Assembly (NCBI GenBank): GCA_000503195.1
Contig: AYSC01000020.1
Location: 1 to 64,000, forward strand
Length of the DNA stretch: 64,000 bases
Direction: 5' to 3'
From: Blastomonas sp. CACIA14H2
GTDB lineage: Bacteria > Pseudomonadota > Alphaproteobacteria > Sphingomonadales > Sphingomonadaceae
Part shown: positions 52,382 to 61,305 of the stretch, piece by piece
Layout of the letters: each line of letters starts with the position of its first letter
Numbering within the stretch: position 1 is the first letter of the stretch
Notes under the pieces: generated by a model
The model's database searches: none
Told to the model about the DNA's origin: nothing
The model's input: the letters and a program-made list of their open reading frames with translations, nothing else
Program-made: the position numbers and the translations under genes

Positions 52382-53167
52382 ATGACCAACCGACAGGGCG
52401 AATTCGTCTGGTACGAACTGATGACCCGCGATGCCGATGGTGCACAGGCATTCTATGCCGCGCTGCTCGGCTGGACCTATGGCGATTCGGAGCAGCCGGA
52501 TATCGACTATCGCACCATCCGCGCGGGCGTCGAGGAGATCGGCGGCATCCTCGCGCTCACCCCGGACATGCTCGCGGGCGGCGCGCAGCCTAGCTGGCTC
52601 GGCTATATCGCGGTCGACGATATCGATGCGGCGCTGGCGAGCCTGCGCGCCCAGGGCGGCACCGTGCATATGGGGCCGCGCGATCTGCCCGGCACCGGGC
52701 GCTTTGCCATGGTCGCCGATCCGCAGGGAATCGCCTTCTACCTGATGCAGGACCAGTCGGGCCGGACATCGCAGGCTTACATTTGCAATGGCGGCCGGCC
52801 CGGCCATTGCGCATGGAACGAGCTGACCACCACCGATCAGGCGGCGGCAATGGATTTCTACACGCGGCAGTTCGGCTGGGTGAAGGACGGCGAGATGGAT
52901 ATGGGTCCGATGGGGGCATATGAATTCCTGCGCCATGGCGAGCTGATCGGCGCGATGATGACCAAGCCCGACGACATGCCGCATGCCGGCTGGGCCTATT
53001 ATTTCTATGTCAGCGATATCGATGCCGCCGCGCGGACGATCCCGATCCGCCAGGGCGAGATTCTGTTCGGCCCGTCCGAGATCCCCGGCGGCGACTATAT
53101 CATCACCGGGCGCGATCCGCAGGGCGCCGTCTTTTCGCTGGTCGGCCCGCGAAAGCCCGCCGCATGA
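52382..53167 (+). CDS. Two-domain VOC family protein
   Basis: 261 aa. Two tandem VOC units: residues about 5-120 (FVWYELMTRDADGAQAFYAALLGWTY ... GTGRFAMVADPQGIAFYLM) and 130-258 (HCAWNELTTTDQAAAMDFYTRQFGWVKDG ... GDYIITGRDPQGAVFSLV), typical of the glyoxalase/bleomycin-resistance hydroxylase-like group in actinobacteria and proteobacteria. Fourth gene of the six. Confidence 0.92.
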   Translation: MTNRQGEFVWYELMTRDADGAQAFYAALLGWTYGDSEQPDIDYRTIRAGVEEIGGILALTPDMLAGGAQPSWLGYIAVDDIDAALASLRAQGGTVHMGPRDLPGTGRFAMVADPQGIAFYLMQDQSGRTSQAYICNGGRPGHCAWNELTTTDQAAAMDFYTRQFGWVKDGEMDMGPMGAYEFLRHGELIGAMMTKPDDMPHAGWAYYFYVSDIDAAARTIPIRQGEILFGPSEIPGGDYIITGRDPQGAVFSLVGPRKPAA

Positions 53168-53823
53168 CGCTGCAGCTCTTCGCGCATCCCTTCTCCTCCT
53201 ATTGCCAGAAGGTGCTGATCGCGCTGTACGAGAACGACACGCCATTCGACTTCCGCATGCTCGGACCCGATCAGCCGGAGAATCAGGCGGAGCTGCGCCG
53301 CCTCTGGCCGATCGGCAAGTTTCCGGTGCTGCGTGATGGCGAGCGGACGGTGATCGAGGCGAGCACGATCATCGAGCATCTGCAGATCGCGCATCGCGGC
53401 CCCGCGCCGATGATCCCCGCCGAGCCGGCCGCCGCGCTCGAGGTGCGCATGCTCGACCGGATCATCGACAATTACGTGATGAGCCCGCAGCAGAAGACCG
53501 TGTTCGACGCGCTGCGCCCCGACGACCAGCGAGATCCTGCGGGGCTCGCCGACGCCAAAGCGATGCTCGATACGATCTACGCCTGGCTCGATGCGCATAT
53601 GCAGGGGCGCGACTGGGCGGCGGGGGATGGCTTTACCCTGGCCGATTGCGGCGCCGCGCCCGCGCTGTTCTATGCCGACTGGTCGCACCCGATCCCCGAG
53701 CATCTGACCGCGCTGAGGGCCTATCGCGCCCGGCTGATCGCAAGACCGTCCTTTGCGCGCTGCATCGAGGAGGCGCGCCCCTATCGCGGCTTCTTCCCGC
53801 TGGGCGCGCCCGACCGCGATTGA
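53164..53823 (+). CDS. Glutathione S-transferase family protein
   Basis: 219 aa. LFAHPFSSYCQKVLIALYENDTPFDFRML, PIGKFPVLRDGERTVIEASTIIEHLQ and GDGFTLADCGAAPALFYADW. The Ser/Cys pair in FSSYCQK at residues 10-15 is the expected glutathione site. Fifth gene of the six, overlapping the VOC gene by 4 nt. Two different GSTs in one operon suggest successive conjugation steps. Confidence 0.93.
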   Translation: MTLQLFAHPFSSYCQKVLIALYENDTPFDFRMLGPDQPENQAELRRLWPIGKFPVLRDGERTVIEASTIIEHLQIAHRGPAPMIPAEPAAALEVRMLDRIIDNYVMSPQQKTVFDALRPDDQRDPAGLADAKAMLDTIYAWLDAHMQGRDWAAGDGFTLADCGAAPALFYADWSHPIPEHLTALRAYRARLIARPSFARCIEEARPYRGFFPLGAPDRD

Positions 53824-53840
53824 ATGGCAGGAGAACGAGC

Positions 53841-54305
53841 ATGACCGAAGCCACCGACGAACCCGGCTACCCCCTTCGCGTAACCCGGCATATCGCTGCG
53901 CCGCCCGAGCGGGTCTGGCAGGTGATGACCGGGCAGCTCGAGGATTATTGGTGCCCGCGCCCCTGGCGGACCGAGATCATCGAGATCGACTGGCGATCGG
54001 GCGGGCGGATGGCAACGATCATGCGCGGCCCAGATGGCGAAAGCCACGAGGGCGATGGGGTGCTGCTCGAGGTGACGCCGGGCCGGCGGATCGTGTTCAC
54101 CGACGCCTTTCGCGCGGGCTGGATACCGCAGGCCGCATTCATGGTCGGCTGTCTGGAAATCGAGGCCGAGGACGAGGGCACGCGCTATACCGCCACCACC
54201 TGGCACTGGACCAGCGAGGCGCGCGAGCAGCACAAGACGATGGGCTTCGAGATCGGCTGGGCGACCATGGCCGATCAGCTGGCCGAGCTCGCCGAGGCGG
54301 GGTAA
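53841..54305 (+). CDS. SRPBCC/AHSA1 family protein
   Basis: 154 aa. YPLRVTRHIAAPPERVWQVMTGQLEDYWCPRPWRTEIIEIDWRSGGRMATIMRGPDGESHEGDGVLLEVTPGRRIVFTDAF is the START-like lipid- or ligand-binding fold (activator of Hsp90 ATPase homologue type). Last gene of the six; ligand unknown. Confidence 0.9.
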   Translation: MTEATDEPGYPLRVTRHIAAPPERVWQVMTGQLEDYWCPRPWRTEIIEIDWRSGGRMATIMRGPDGESHEGDGVLLEVTPGRRIVFTDAFRAGWIPQAAFMVGCLEIEAEDEGTRYTATTWHWTSEAREQHKTMGFEIGWATMADQLAELAEAG

Positions 54306-54469
54306 CCATTGTCACCGCCGGCAGGTGACTGAGAATACAAGGTAATCCGGCAACGGATCGGGGCGCGTAACCCCCGCTTAACGTTTCCCCCTGACCATGT
54401 CGGTCAACGCTTCGACAAGGCGCGGGGCGCATCGGTGGTGGATCATCCACTGACATCCGATGCCCGCCC

Positions 54470-55180
54470 ATGCCGCTGCCGCGTCTTCTGCCTGCCTTTG
54501 CCCTGATCGGCCTCAGCCTGTGCCCCGAGCGGATCGAGGCGCGCGAGGTCAGTCTGGGCGGTGCCGCGCTGACCGTCGAAAGCTCGGCGATCGGCTGGCG
54601 CGAGGAGCTCAGCTGGACCGAATTTGACGAGCCGGCACCCCAGATTCGCGCCGCCCCCGCGCTTGCCACGTTCGGACCCTTTCGCGTGACCGGTCCGACA
54701 AGCGCGGACATGATCGGCGTTGTCGATTCGCGCAGCCCGGCGCAATTCGCGGCCATGCTGCGCGCCTATCCCGGCATCGCCACGCTGCGCATGATCGAAT
54801 GCCCGGGGTCGGAGGACGACGACGCCAATCTGGACCTTGCCCGGATGCTGCGCCGCGCGCGAATCGAGACGGTCGTCCCCGCCGGAGGCTCAGTCCGTTC
54901 GGGGGCGGTCGAGCTGTTCCTCGCGGGCGTCCGCCGAAGAGCCGATTCGCAGGCCGAATTTGCGGTGCACAGCTGGCGCGACGATCTGGGGAGAGAGGCG
55001 CGCGATGTGCCCGAAACGGACCCCGTCCATCGCCAGTATCTTGATTTTTACCGTGAAATGGGAATGAACGAAGAGAGCGCGCGCCGCTTCTATGCGCTGA
55101 CGAACAGCGTATCCTATGATGATGCGGTTTATCTTGCGCCGTTACAAATGGCGGCCATGGGGCTGCTCGATCTGTTGTAA
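54470..55180 (+). CDS. Predicted periplasmic ClpP-fold protein (COG3904-like)
   Basis: 236 aa with a signal peptide (LPRLLPAFALIGLSLCP, cleavage near 24). The middle has the ClpP/crotonase-like pattern of COG3904 proteins: IATLRMIECPGSEDDDANLDLARMLRRARIETVVPAGGSVRSGAVELFLAGVRRRADSQAEFAVHSW, where SGAVELFLAGV corresponds to the oxyanion/nucleophile region. The usual Cys/Ser nucleophile context is S-G; catalysis is unproved. Unlinked to the neighbours. Confidence 0.7.
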   Translation: MPLPRLLPAFALIGLSLCPERIEAREVSLGGAALTVESSAIGWREELSWTEFDEPAPQIRAAPALATFGPFRVTGPTSADMIGVVDSRSPAQFAAMLRAYPGIATLRMIECPGSEDDDANLDLARMLRRARIETVVPAGGSVRSGAVELFLAGVRRRADSQAEFAVHSWRDDLGREARDVPETDPVHRQYLDFYREMGMNEESARRFYALTNSVSYDDAVYLAPLQMAAMGLLDLL

Positions 55181-55302
55181 ACGCTTCAAATCCCCCAAAA
55201 ACTGCGGTGAAATTCCTCATAATTGCGCTCAACGCATGTTGCATTTGCTAAGCAGCTGTGGGATATGGCGATCGCTAGCAGCATGTCTGAAGGGACAATC
55301 CT

Positions 55303-55524
55303 ATGAAACTTGCAAAGACCGCACTGGCTGCGCTTGCTCTGACCACCATGGTCGGCGCTCCGGTTCTGGCACAGGCTGCGACCTCCGCAGCTCGCGTCAG
55401 CGCCTCGGGCGAAGAGAGCGACGCAGAAGGCAGCACCGGCATCATCATTGGTGTCGTGGCAGCCGCCGCCGTGATCGGTGGCATCATCGTCATCGCTGAT
55501 GACGATGAGCCCAACAGCCCCTGA
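55303..55524 (+). CDS. Small exported membrane protein
   Basis: 73 aa. Signal peptide (MKLAKTALAALALTTMVGAP...AQAA), then an acidic linker and one helix (TGIIIGVVAAAAVIGGIIVIA) with a GxxxA/Gly-zipper look, ending DDDEPNSP. Similar small proteins are frequent in sphingomonads; function unknown. GAAGGGACAATC precedes the ATG. A terminator follows. Confidence 0.75.
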   Translation: MKLAKTALAALALTTMVGAPVLAQAATSAARVSASGEESDAEGSTGIIIGVVAAAAVIGGIIVIADDDEPNSP

Positions 55525-55558
55525 TAGCCGTTAAGGCAATCAGGTACTGATTCGGGAT

Positions 55559-55586
55559 GGGGCGGCCAGCGATGGTCGCCCCTTTT
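55559..55586 (+). terminator. Terminator after the small membrane protein gene
   Basis: GGGGCGGCCA (55559-55568), tetraloop GCGA, TGGTCGCCCC (55573-55582, one G-U pair), then TTTT. Confidence 0.85.
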
Positions 55587-55737
55587 CGTTATGCGCATCG
55601 CGCGGCCCGACAGCAGCCGATCCGGCATCGCCCGCCGCCCTTGACTGGGCACGCCGCACCGCCATCTTGACCAGCGACGTCCCTGTCGTCGCGATCCGGC
55701 CTCTCGAATCGCGACCCGATCGCGAAAGGCCCGATCC

Positions 55738-56625
55738 ATGACCAATTTCCCCGAAGACTATACGCCGCCTGCCGTCTGGACCTGGAGCAAGGACAATGGC
55801 GGCGCCTTTGCCAGCATCAACCGGCCGATCGCCGGCGCGACGCACGAGAAGGAACTGCCGGTCGGCCAGCATCCGCTGCAGCTCTATTCGATGGCGACGC
55901 CCAACGGCGTCAAGGTCACCGTGATGCTCGAGGAACTGCTCGCTGCCGGGCATTCGGGCGCCGAATATGATGCCTGGCTGATCGACATCCGCCAGGGCGG
56001 CCAGTTCGGCAGCGATTTCGTGGCGATCAATCCGAACAGCAAGATCCCCGCGCTGATGGACCGCAGCGGCGCAGAGCCGGTGCGGCTGTTCGAATCGGGT
56101 TCGATCCTGCTGTACCTGGCGGAAAAGTTCGGCGCGTTCCTGCCGACCGACCCGGGCAAGCGCACCGAGGCGCTGAACTGGCTGTTCTGGCAGATGGGCA
56201 GCGCGCCCTATCTCGGCGGCGGCTTCGGGCATTTCTATGCCTATGCCCCGCTCAAGATCGAATATTGCATCGACCGCTTCACCATGGAGACCAAGCGCCA
56301 GCTCGACGTGCTCAACCGGCATCTGGCGGACAATGAATATATGGCGGGAAGCGACTATTCGATCGCCGATATCGCGATCTGGCCCTGGTATGGCGGCGTC
56401 GCGACCGGCCAGGTCTATAACGCGGCCGAATTCCTCCAGGCCCACGAATATACGCATCTGCTGCGCTGGGCCGATCAGATCGGCGAGCGTCCGGCGGTCA
56501 AGCGCGGGCGGATCGTCAATCGCGGCTTTGGCGATGACCTCAGCCAGCAGCTGCTCGAGCGCCATGACGCGAGCGATTTCGAGCTGCGCACGCAGGACAA
56601 GCTCGCCGCCACACCAGCCGAATAA
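55738..56625 (+). CDS. yghU: Glutathione-dependent disulfide-bond oxidoreductase YghU
   Basis: 295 aa, the length of YghU. N-terminal extension WTWSKDNGGAFASINRPIAGATHEKELPVGQHPLQLYSMATPNGVKV is specific to the Nu-class GST YghU; the site GSDFVAINPNSKIPALMDRSG and FESGSILLYLAEKF bind two glutathiones; the C-terminal half has YSIADIAIWPWYGGV. It reduces disulfides of glutathione conjugates. Cytoplasmic. Confidence 0.95.
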   Translation: MTNFPEDYTPPAVWTWSKDNGGAFASINRPIAGATHEKELPVGQHPLQLYSMATPNGVKVTVMLEELLAAGHSGAEYDAWLIDIRQGGQFGSDFVAINPNSKIPALMDRSGAEPVRLFESGSILLYLAEKFGAFLPTDPGKRTEALNWLFWQMGSAPYLGGGFGHFYAYAPLKIEYCIDRFTMETKRQLDVLNRHLADNEYMAGSDYSIADIAIWPWYGGVATGQVYNAAEFLQAHEYTHLLRWADQIGERPAVKRGRIVNRGFGDDLSQQLLERHDASDFELRTQDKLAATPAE

Positions 56626-56631
56626 GCCGGG

Positions 56632-57507
56632 TTACAGAAGATCCGCCGCGAGCTGGAAGGCTCCCGCCAGCCCCGATATCGGGGCGAGCGCGGGGCGGCG
56701 GATCACCTTCTCGGCGCTCAGCGCGAAATAGCCGCCATCGCATGCGGCCGCTTGGGCGATGATCCGGTCGAACAGGCCCGGCGTGCCCATCACCCCGCCG
56801 CCCAGCACGATGGCGTCGGGGGCGAGCGCGGCGCGCAAGCTGTTGCACATTTCGGCGAGATAGCCCGCGATGATGCCATGCGCTTCATGCTCGGGCGCGA
56901 GGTGCGAGAGCGACTGGCCCCAGCGCGCGATGATCGCCGGCCCGCTCGCCAGCCCCTCGAGGCAATCGCCATGGAACGGACAATGGCCTGCGAAATCGCG
57001 GTCGTCCGGCGCGCGGCGCGGGCGCATATGGCCGAGCTCTGGATGGCCTGTGCCGCCGACGATGCGGCCATCGGCGATCACGCCGCCGCCGATCCCGGTG
57101 CCGATGGTGACATAGACGCTGACCTTCGCGTCGCGCGCCGCACCCAGCCGCGCCTCGGCGAGCGCGGCGGCGTTGACATCGGTATCGAAGCCGATCGGAA
57201 CATCCAGCGCGCGTGCAATCGCTCCGGCGAGATCGCAATCGCTCCAGCCCGGCTTGGGCGTGGCGAGGATATGTCCCCATTTGGCCTGGCTGCGATCCCG
57301 TTCGAGCGGACCGAAAGAGCCGATGCCGATCGCGGCAAGGCCGGGATGCTGGCGGAAGAAGGCGATCGTCTCGGCCAGCGTGGTTTCGGGATCGCGCGTC
57401 GCGATCTGCACCTGCTCGAGAATCGCCTCGGGACCATGACCGACGCCCAGCACGAACTTGGTGCCGCCCGCCTCGATCGCGCCGAGCAGCGGTGCGTCAG
57501 CCGGCAT
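56632..57507 (-). CDS. ROK-family fructokinase
   Basis: 291 aa from the ATG at 57507. LLGAIEAGGTKFVLGVG (phosphate 1), VYVTIGTGIGGGVIADGRIVGGTGHPELGHMRPRR and the zinc site with HCPFHGDCLEGLASGPAI (ROK signature, His plus three Cys) mark the ScrK/Mak-type fructokinase. It phosphorylates the fructose released by the sucrase. Its start overlaps the end of the GH68 gene by 11 nt, so they are co-transcribed. Confidence 0.93.
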   Translation of the reverse strand: MPADAPLLGAIEAGGTKFVLGVGHGPEAILEQVQIATRDPETTLAETIAFFRQHPGLAAIGIGSFGPLERDRSQAKWGHILATPKPGWSDCDLAGAIARALDVPIGFDTDVNAAALAEARLGAARDAKVSVYVTIGTGIGGGVIADGRIVGGTGHPELGHMRPRRAPDDRDFAGHCPFHGDCLEGLASGPAIIARWGQSLSHLAPEHEAHGIIAGYLAEMCNSLRAALAPDAIVLGGGVMGTPGLFDRIIAQAAACDGGYFALSAEKVIRRPALAPISGLAGAFQLAADLL

Positions 57508-58645
57508 CGCAGACCGCATGCAGCCGGTCCATCGCGAAGACCTCGACAATGGAAGAGCGGTCCCCGTCGAGCGCGATCCGCACCATCGGCGCGGGCGTTC
57601 CACCGAACGTCTCCGCCGCCACCAGCGCGCTGTCCGAAGGCTTGCGCCCCTTGAGCCCCCAGTGATCGACAAAGCTGCACACCAGCAGGTCCGATGTCGC
57701 GAACCAGCTATAGGTCTGCATCGGCTCCTCGTCGGGATTGGCGATCACCAGCCCGGTGCCGTTCAAGGGCCGCCAGGGGCCCATCAGCGAATCGGCGACC
57801 ATTCCGTAGAAACCGGTCGGCCCGGTCGGACCATCGGGGTTGAACACCGAGCGCTGTGTGGACCAGAAGGCATAATAGAGCCCCTGATGCGCGATGATCT
57901 GCGCGCGCTCAAGCTCGTTGTTGAGCGTATCGGCATGGATGATAGGCGGCATCAGCTGCCATGCGCCCGACGCATCCATTCGCGCCAGCCCCACCGCGCC
58001 GTTGAAGGCATGATCTGATGCGGCGAGCGTGGCGGTGAACACCAGATAGCGCGCGCCACCCGCGGGATCGATGAAGAAGGCCGGATCACGAAAGGCCTTG
58101 ACCGTGCCCGGCGCGCCCTCGTGCCGGTCAGCGGCGAGATAGACGGCGCCATCGGCGACCACGCTCTCGCGTATATCGCTCCAGCCGGTGATGCGGCCAT
58201 CGGCCTGTAGCAGGCCGTTCGCCTCGGCCAGCCGTTGCTGGAAGCCGCCGGGCCGGTCGGCATAGCCTGCGGCGGTGAAATAGAGCGTGACGCGCTCGCC
58301 CTCGAGCAGCGCCGAGCCCGACCATTCGCGCTCGAAATCGCCCAGGCCTTGCGGAAGCATGTCGCCCAGATCGTGCCAGCCGTTCGCATCGAGATGCAGC
58401 AGCCGGATCTTCGCCTCGAAATGGCGCAGGATCGGGTCGCCCCGGTCGGGCGCGGCGAGCACCATCCACAGGCTGCCGCCGTTCACCTCGGCCAGGCGAC
58501 CATCGGGCCGCTGCAGCGGCCACATGTCCCAGAGCAGCAGATCGGGCAGGATGCGCCGCGCGTCGTCCTCGCCGATCAGCCCCGGCACCGGCAGGGGCTG
58601 ACCTTCGAGAGCGGCGATATGCGCAGCGGTCCAGGCGGTGGTCAT
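57497..58645 (-). CDS. GH68 sucrase/levansucrase-type enzyme without a signal peptide
   Basis: 382 aa. GH68 catalytic triad residues are visible: Asp40 (LLLWDMWPLQ, nucleophile), Asp187 in FRDPAFF (transition-state stabiliser) and Glu246 in NNELERAQ (acid/base). EWSGSAL (residues 107-113) is the WSGSA sugar-binding box. Most GH68 enzymes are exported; here there is no leader, so the enzyme likely hydrolyses sucrose in the cytoplasm after import by the MFS carrier, rather than making levan. It lies 2 nt before the TonB receptor stop, on the same strand. Confidence 0.92.
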   Translation of the reverse strand: MTTAWTAAHIAALEGQPLPVPGLIGEDDARRILPDLLLWDMWPLQRPDGRLAEVNGGSLWMVLAAPDRGDPILRHFEAKIRLLHLDANGWHDLGDMLPQGLGDFEREWSGSALLEGERVTLYFTAAGYADRPGGFQQRLAEANGLLQADGRITGWSDIRESVVADGAVYLAADRHEGAPGTVKAFRDPAFFIDPAGGARYLVFTATLAASDHAFNGAVGLARMDASGAWQLMPPIIHADTLNNELERAQIIAHQGLYYAFWSTQRSVFNPDGPTGPTGFYGMVADSLMGPWRPLNGTGLVIANPDEEPMQTYSWFATSDLLVCSFVDHWGLKGRKPSDSALVAAETFGGTPAPMVRIALDGDRSSIVEVFAMDRLHAVCDAG

Positions 58646-58647
58646 TC

Positions 58648-61125
58648 TCAGAAGTCGTAACGCAGCGTGGCCGAAATGGTGCGACCGTTGATCGAGCGCG
58701 CGCGCACGATGCCATTGGCCGGGATCGCGCCCTCTTCCGCCTCGGTAAAGCCGCGCGTGTCGAACAGGTTGTTGGCGTTGAGCGAGAGCTGCACCCGATC
58801 GAACGGACGCACCGCGACGAACGCGTTGACCTGGGCAAAGCCGGGCAGCACCAGCTGGTTGTTGTCCTGCGCGAAGCTGTCGGTGGTGCCGACCATGTTC
58901 GCGCCCAAGGTGAACATGTCCTGCTCGTACTGGCCGCTCAGCTGATAGATGAAATCGGCTTGGCGGCGCGGGGTGTTGCCCTGGTTGCCGGGGTTGATGC
59001 GGTCGCGGCTGATTTCGGCATCGGTATAGGTGCCGCCCGCGCTGAAGGTGAAGCCGCCGGTGCGGTACGAGGCTTCGAGCTCGATGCCATGTGCCTTGAA
59101 CTGACGGTCGAAGGTCTGGCGGCTGGTCGCCTCGAAATTGGTTTCCTCGGTCTCGGCATAGAAGCCGGTGGCATAGAGCGCGAGACCGCCCGAGCGATAC
59201 TTGATGCCGGCTTCGGCCTGCTTGACGAAATCGACCGCGATGCCTTCACTGCGGATGTCGCCGGTGACGAAGTTGACGTTATCGTTGTTGAACAGGATGC
59301 GGTCGGCATTGGCGCGGCCGCCCTTGCTGTAGCGGGCGAACAGCGCGAGATCGTCGGTGACGCGATAGTTCACGCCCAGCGAGTAGCTGAAATAATTGTA
59401 GCTATAGTCGACCAGCGCGGGCGCGTTCAGCGGAATGGTCGCGGTCTGCGCCTCGGCCGGGCTGATTGCATTGTTGCGATTGAAATCGAAGCTGGTGATG
59501 CCGACGCGGCCCCCGCCCAGGTCCGAGCCGAAGGTGCGGCCCGAGGCATCGCCGAAATCGTAGCGGATGCTGCCGTCGAGCGTCAGCCTGTCGAATTCGA
59601 GCGAGAGCGAGGCGAAGGGCGCGTTGGTATCATATTGCAGGTCGTAAGCGCGGCGGCAGCAATTGCCGAAGAAGCTCGCCGAATAGGCGACGGTGCCAAG
59701 GTCGCTGCGGCGCTGGCCGTTGGCGGCGACCACATCGATCAGCGCGGCATTGCCGCCCCCGCGCACCTCGAGCAGGTGCGAGGTCCACAGCCAGTCGGTG
59801 TTGATGTCCTGGCGCGACTTGTAGAAGCCCGCGGTCAGCGTGGCCTTGCCGCTGCCGATGTCGAAATCGCCGGTGATGCGCAGATCGTTGGTGATGTTGT
59901 CGAGGCTGTTGAGCCGGGTGTTGAACAGCACCACGCTGGCGACGAGTGCGTTGCCCGGCACATTCTGCCCGGCCTGCAGACCATTCGCGAAGACCAGGCG
60001 CGATCCGGCCCCTGCGAGCGCGGTCGCGGTGTTCGCGGCGGTATCGACCGATCCGGGGAACGGCGAGGCGAAGCTGCCCGACACGTCGGAGAAGCGGAAG
60101 CGGTTGGTCACCGTCCAGCCATCGGCGACCTCGAACTCGCCTTCGAAGCCGAACGCCTTGACCAGCGGGCGTTGCCCCGCGGTGATGTCATAGCGCTGCG
60201 GCTGATTGTTCCCGTTCAGGCTCTGCGCCGAGCGGAAGAAGCGCGAGTGCAGGCTGTCGCCGCTGATGTCGAAGCCGGGGACATTGCTGTAATTGGGGTT
60301 GGCGTTGGTGCCGGTCACCCGCACCGGATTGGGAAGGTAAGCGACCGCGCGATCGTTCAGATACTTGCCGTAGAAGCGGATGAAGCCGCCGGTGAATTCC
60401 TTGGTGATGTTGATCTTGAACTGGCCGCCGCGATTGCCGTCATAGCCGATATCGCGCGGGCCTTCGCCCTGGCGCACGAATCCGCCCATGTGGAAATACA
60501 GGTCCTGGCCGAGCGCGCCGCCATAATCGAAATCGAAGCGCTTCTCGTCATAGTCGAGGCCGAGCGTCGCCTGGATCGTGCCGCCGTCCTGGCCCTTGCC
60601 GGTCTTCGAGATCATGTTGATCACGCCGCCGGGCGAGTTGGAGGCGAAGGTCGAGGCCGAGCCGCCGCGAATTGCCTCGACCCGCGCGATGTTGAGGTCC
60701 GAGCGCAGGAAGATGTCCGAATTGCCGAAGGTGATGTCGCCGAATTCGAGGATCGGCAGCCCGTCTTCCTGCAGCTGCAGGAACTTGGCACCGCCCGAGG
60801 CGATCGGCAGGCCGCGCACCGCGATATTGGCATTGCCTTCGCCGCCCGACGATTCGGAGCGGATGCCGGGGATGTTGCGGAAGATTTCGGCCGCGCTGCG
60901 CGGCGCGGTGGTGGCGATCTGGTCGGCGTCGATGGCGCTGACCGAAACCGAGCTGTCGAGCACATTGGCGCCGCGCGCCACGGCGGTCACGACGATCACG
61001 TCGCTTTCGGCGCTGTCGTCCTGCGCGGACGCATCCTGCGCGATGGCGGCGGTGGCGAAGAAGAAGCTGGAGGCGGCGAGGGCCGCAGTGGCGCTGGATG
61101 CGCGAAGAGCCTTGGAAATCGTCAT
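58648..61125 (-). CDS. TonB-dependent receptor, probable sucrose transporter
   Basis: 825 aa from the ATG at 61125, preceded by AGGAGAG. Signal peptide about 1-32 (ALRASSATAALAASSFFFATAAIAQ), plug domain about 50-170 (SVSAIDADQIATTAPRSAAEIFRNIPGIRSE and VRGLPIASGGAKFLQLQEDGLP), then a 22-stranded barrel ending in NGRTISATLRYDF with terminal Phe. Placement with GH68, fructokinase and a sugar carrier argues for sucrose, as in the Caulobacter and Xanthomonas SuxA receptors. Confidence 0.92.
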   Translation of the reverse strand: MTISKALRASSATAALAASSFFFATAAIAQDASAQDDSAESDVIVVTAVARGANVLDSSVSVSAIDADQIATTAPRSAAEIFRNIPGIRSESSGGEGNANIAVRGLPIASGGAKFLQLQEDGLPILEFGDITFGNSDIFLRSDLNIARVEAIRGGSASTFASNSPGGVINMISKTGKGQDGGTIQATLGLDYDEKRFDFDYGGALGQDLYFHMGGFVRQGEGPRDIGYDGNRGGQFKINITKEFTGGFIRFYGKYLNDRAVAYLPNPVRVTGTNANPNYSNVPGFDISGDSLHSRFFRSAQSLNGNNQPQRYDITAGQRPLVKAFGFEGEFEVADGWTVTNRFRFSDVSGSFASPFPGSVDTAANTATALAGAGSRLVFANGLQAGQNVPGNALVASVVLFNTRLNSLDNITNDLRITGDFDIGSGKATLTAGFYKSRQDINTDWLWTSHLLEVRGGGNAALIDVVAANGQRRSDLGTVAYSASFFGNCCRRAYDLQYDTNAPFASLSLEFDRLTLDGSIRYDFGDASGRTFGSDLGGGRVGITSFDFNRNNAISPAEAQTATIPLNAPALVDYSYNYFSYSLGVNYRVTDDLALFARYSKGGRANADRILFNNDNVNFVTGDIRSEGIAVDFVKQAEAGIKYRSGGLALYATGFYAETEETNFEATSRQTFDRQFKAHGIELEASYRTGGFTFSAGGTYTDAEISRDRINPGNQGNTPRRQADFIYQLSGQYEQDMFTLGANMVGTTDSFAQDNNQLVLPGFAQVNAFVAVRPFDRVQLSLNANNLFDTRGFTEAEEGAIPANGIVRARSINGRTISATLRYDF

Positions 61126-61182
61126 GACATCTCTCCTGAACCTGCCGGTTGATCGGCTATGACCATCGACGCTAGCAACATC

Positions 61183-61217
61183 GCAAACGATTGCAAGTAG
61201 AATGTGCAATCGTTTGC
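61183..61217. promoter_or_regulatory. Two LacI-type operators between receptor and transporter
   Basis: GCAAACGATTGC (61183-61194) and GCAATCGTTTGC (61206-61217) are inverted copies of one 12-mer, 23 nt centre to centre. They match the LacI/GalR half-site style (AA-CG-TT core) and sit in the divergent promoter region of the receptor and MFS genes. A LacI-family repressor, not seen in the window, probably controls both operons. Confidence 0.8.
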
Positions 61218-61305
61218 AAAAAAGCTTGCCAAGCGGTGCCGGCTGGGCCTAGCATTCAGGCCAAGGCGCTAGGCAAGACGCCGCTTTCACGACAAGGAGA
61301 GGGTG

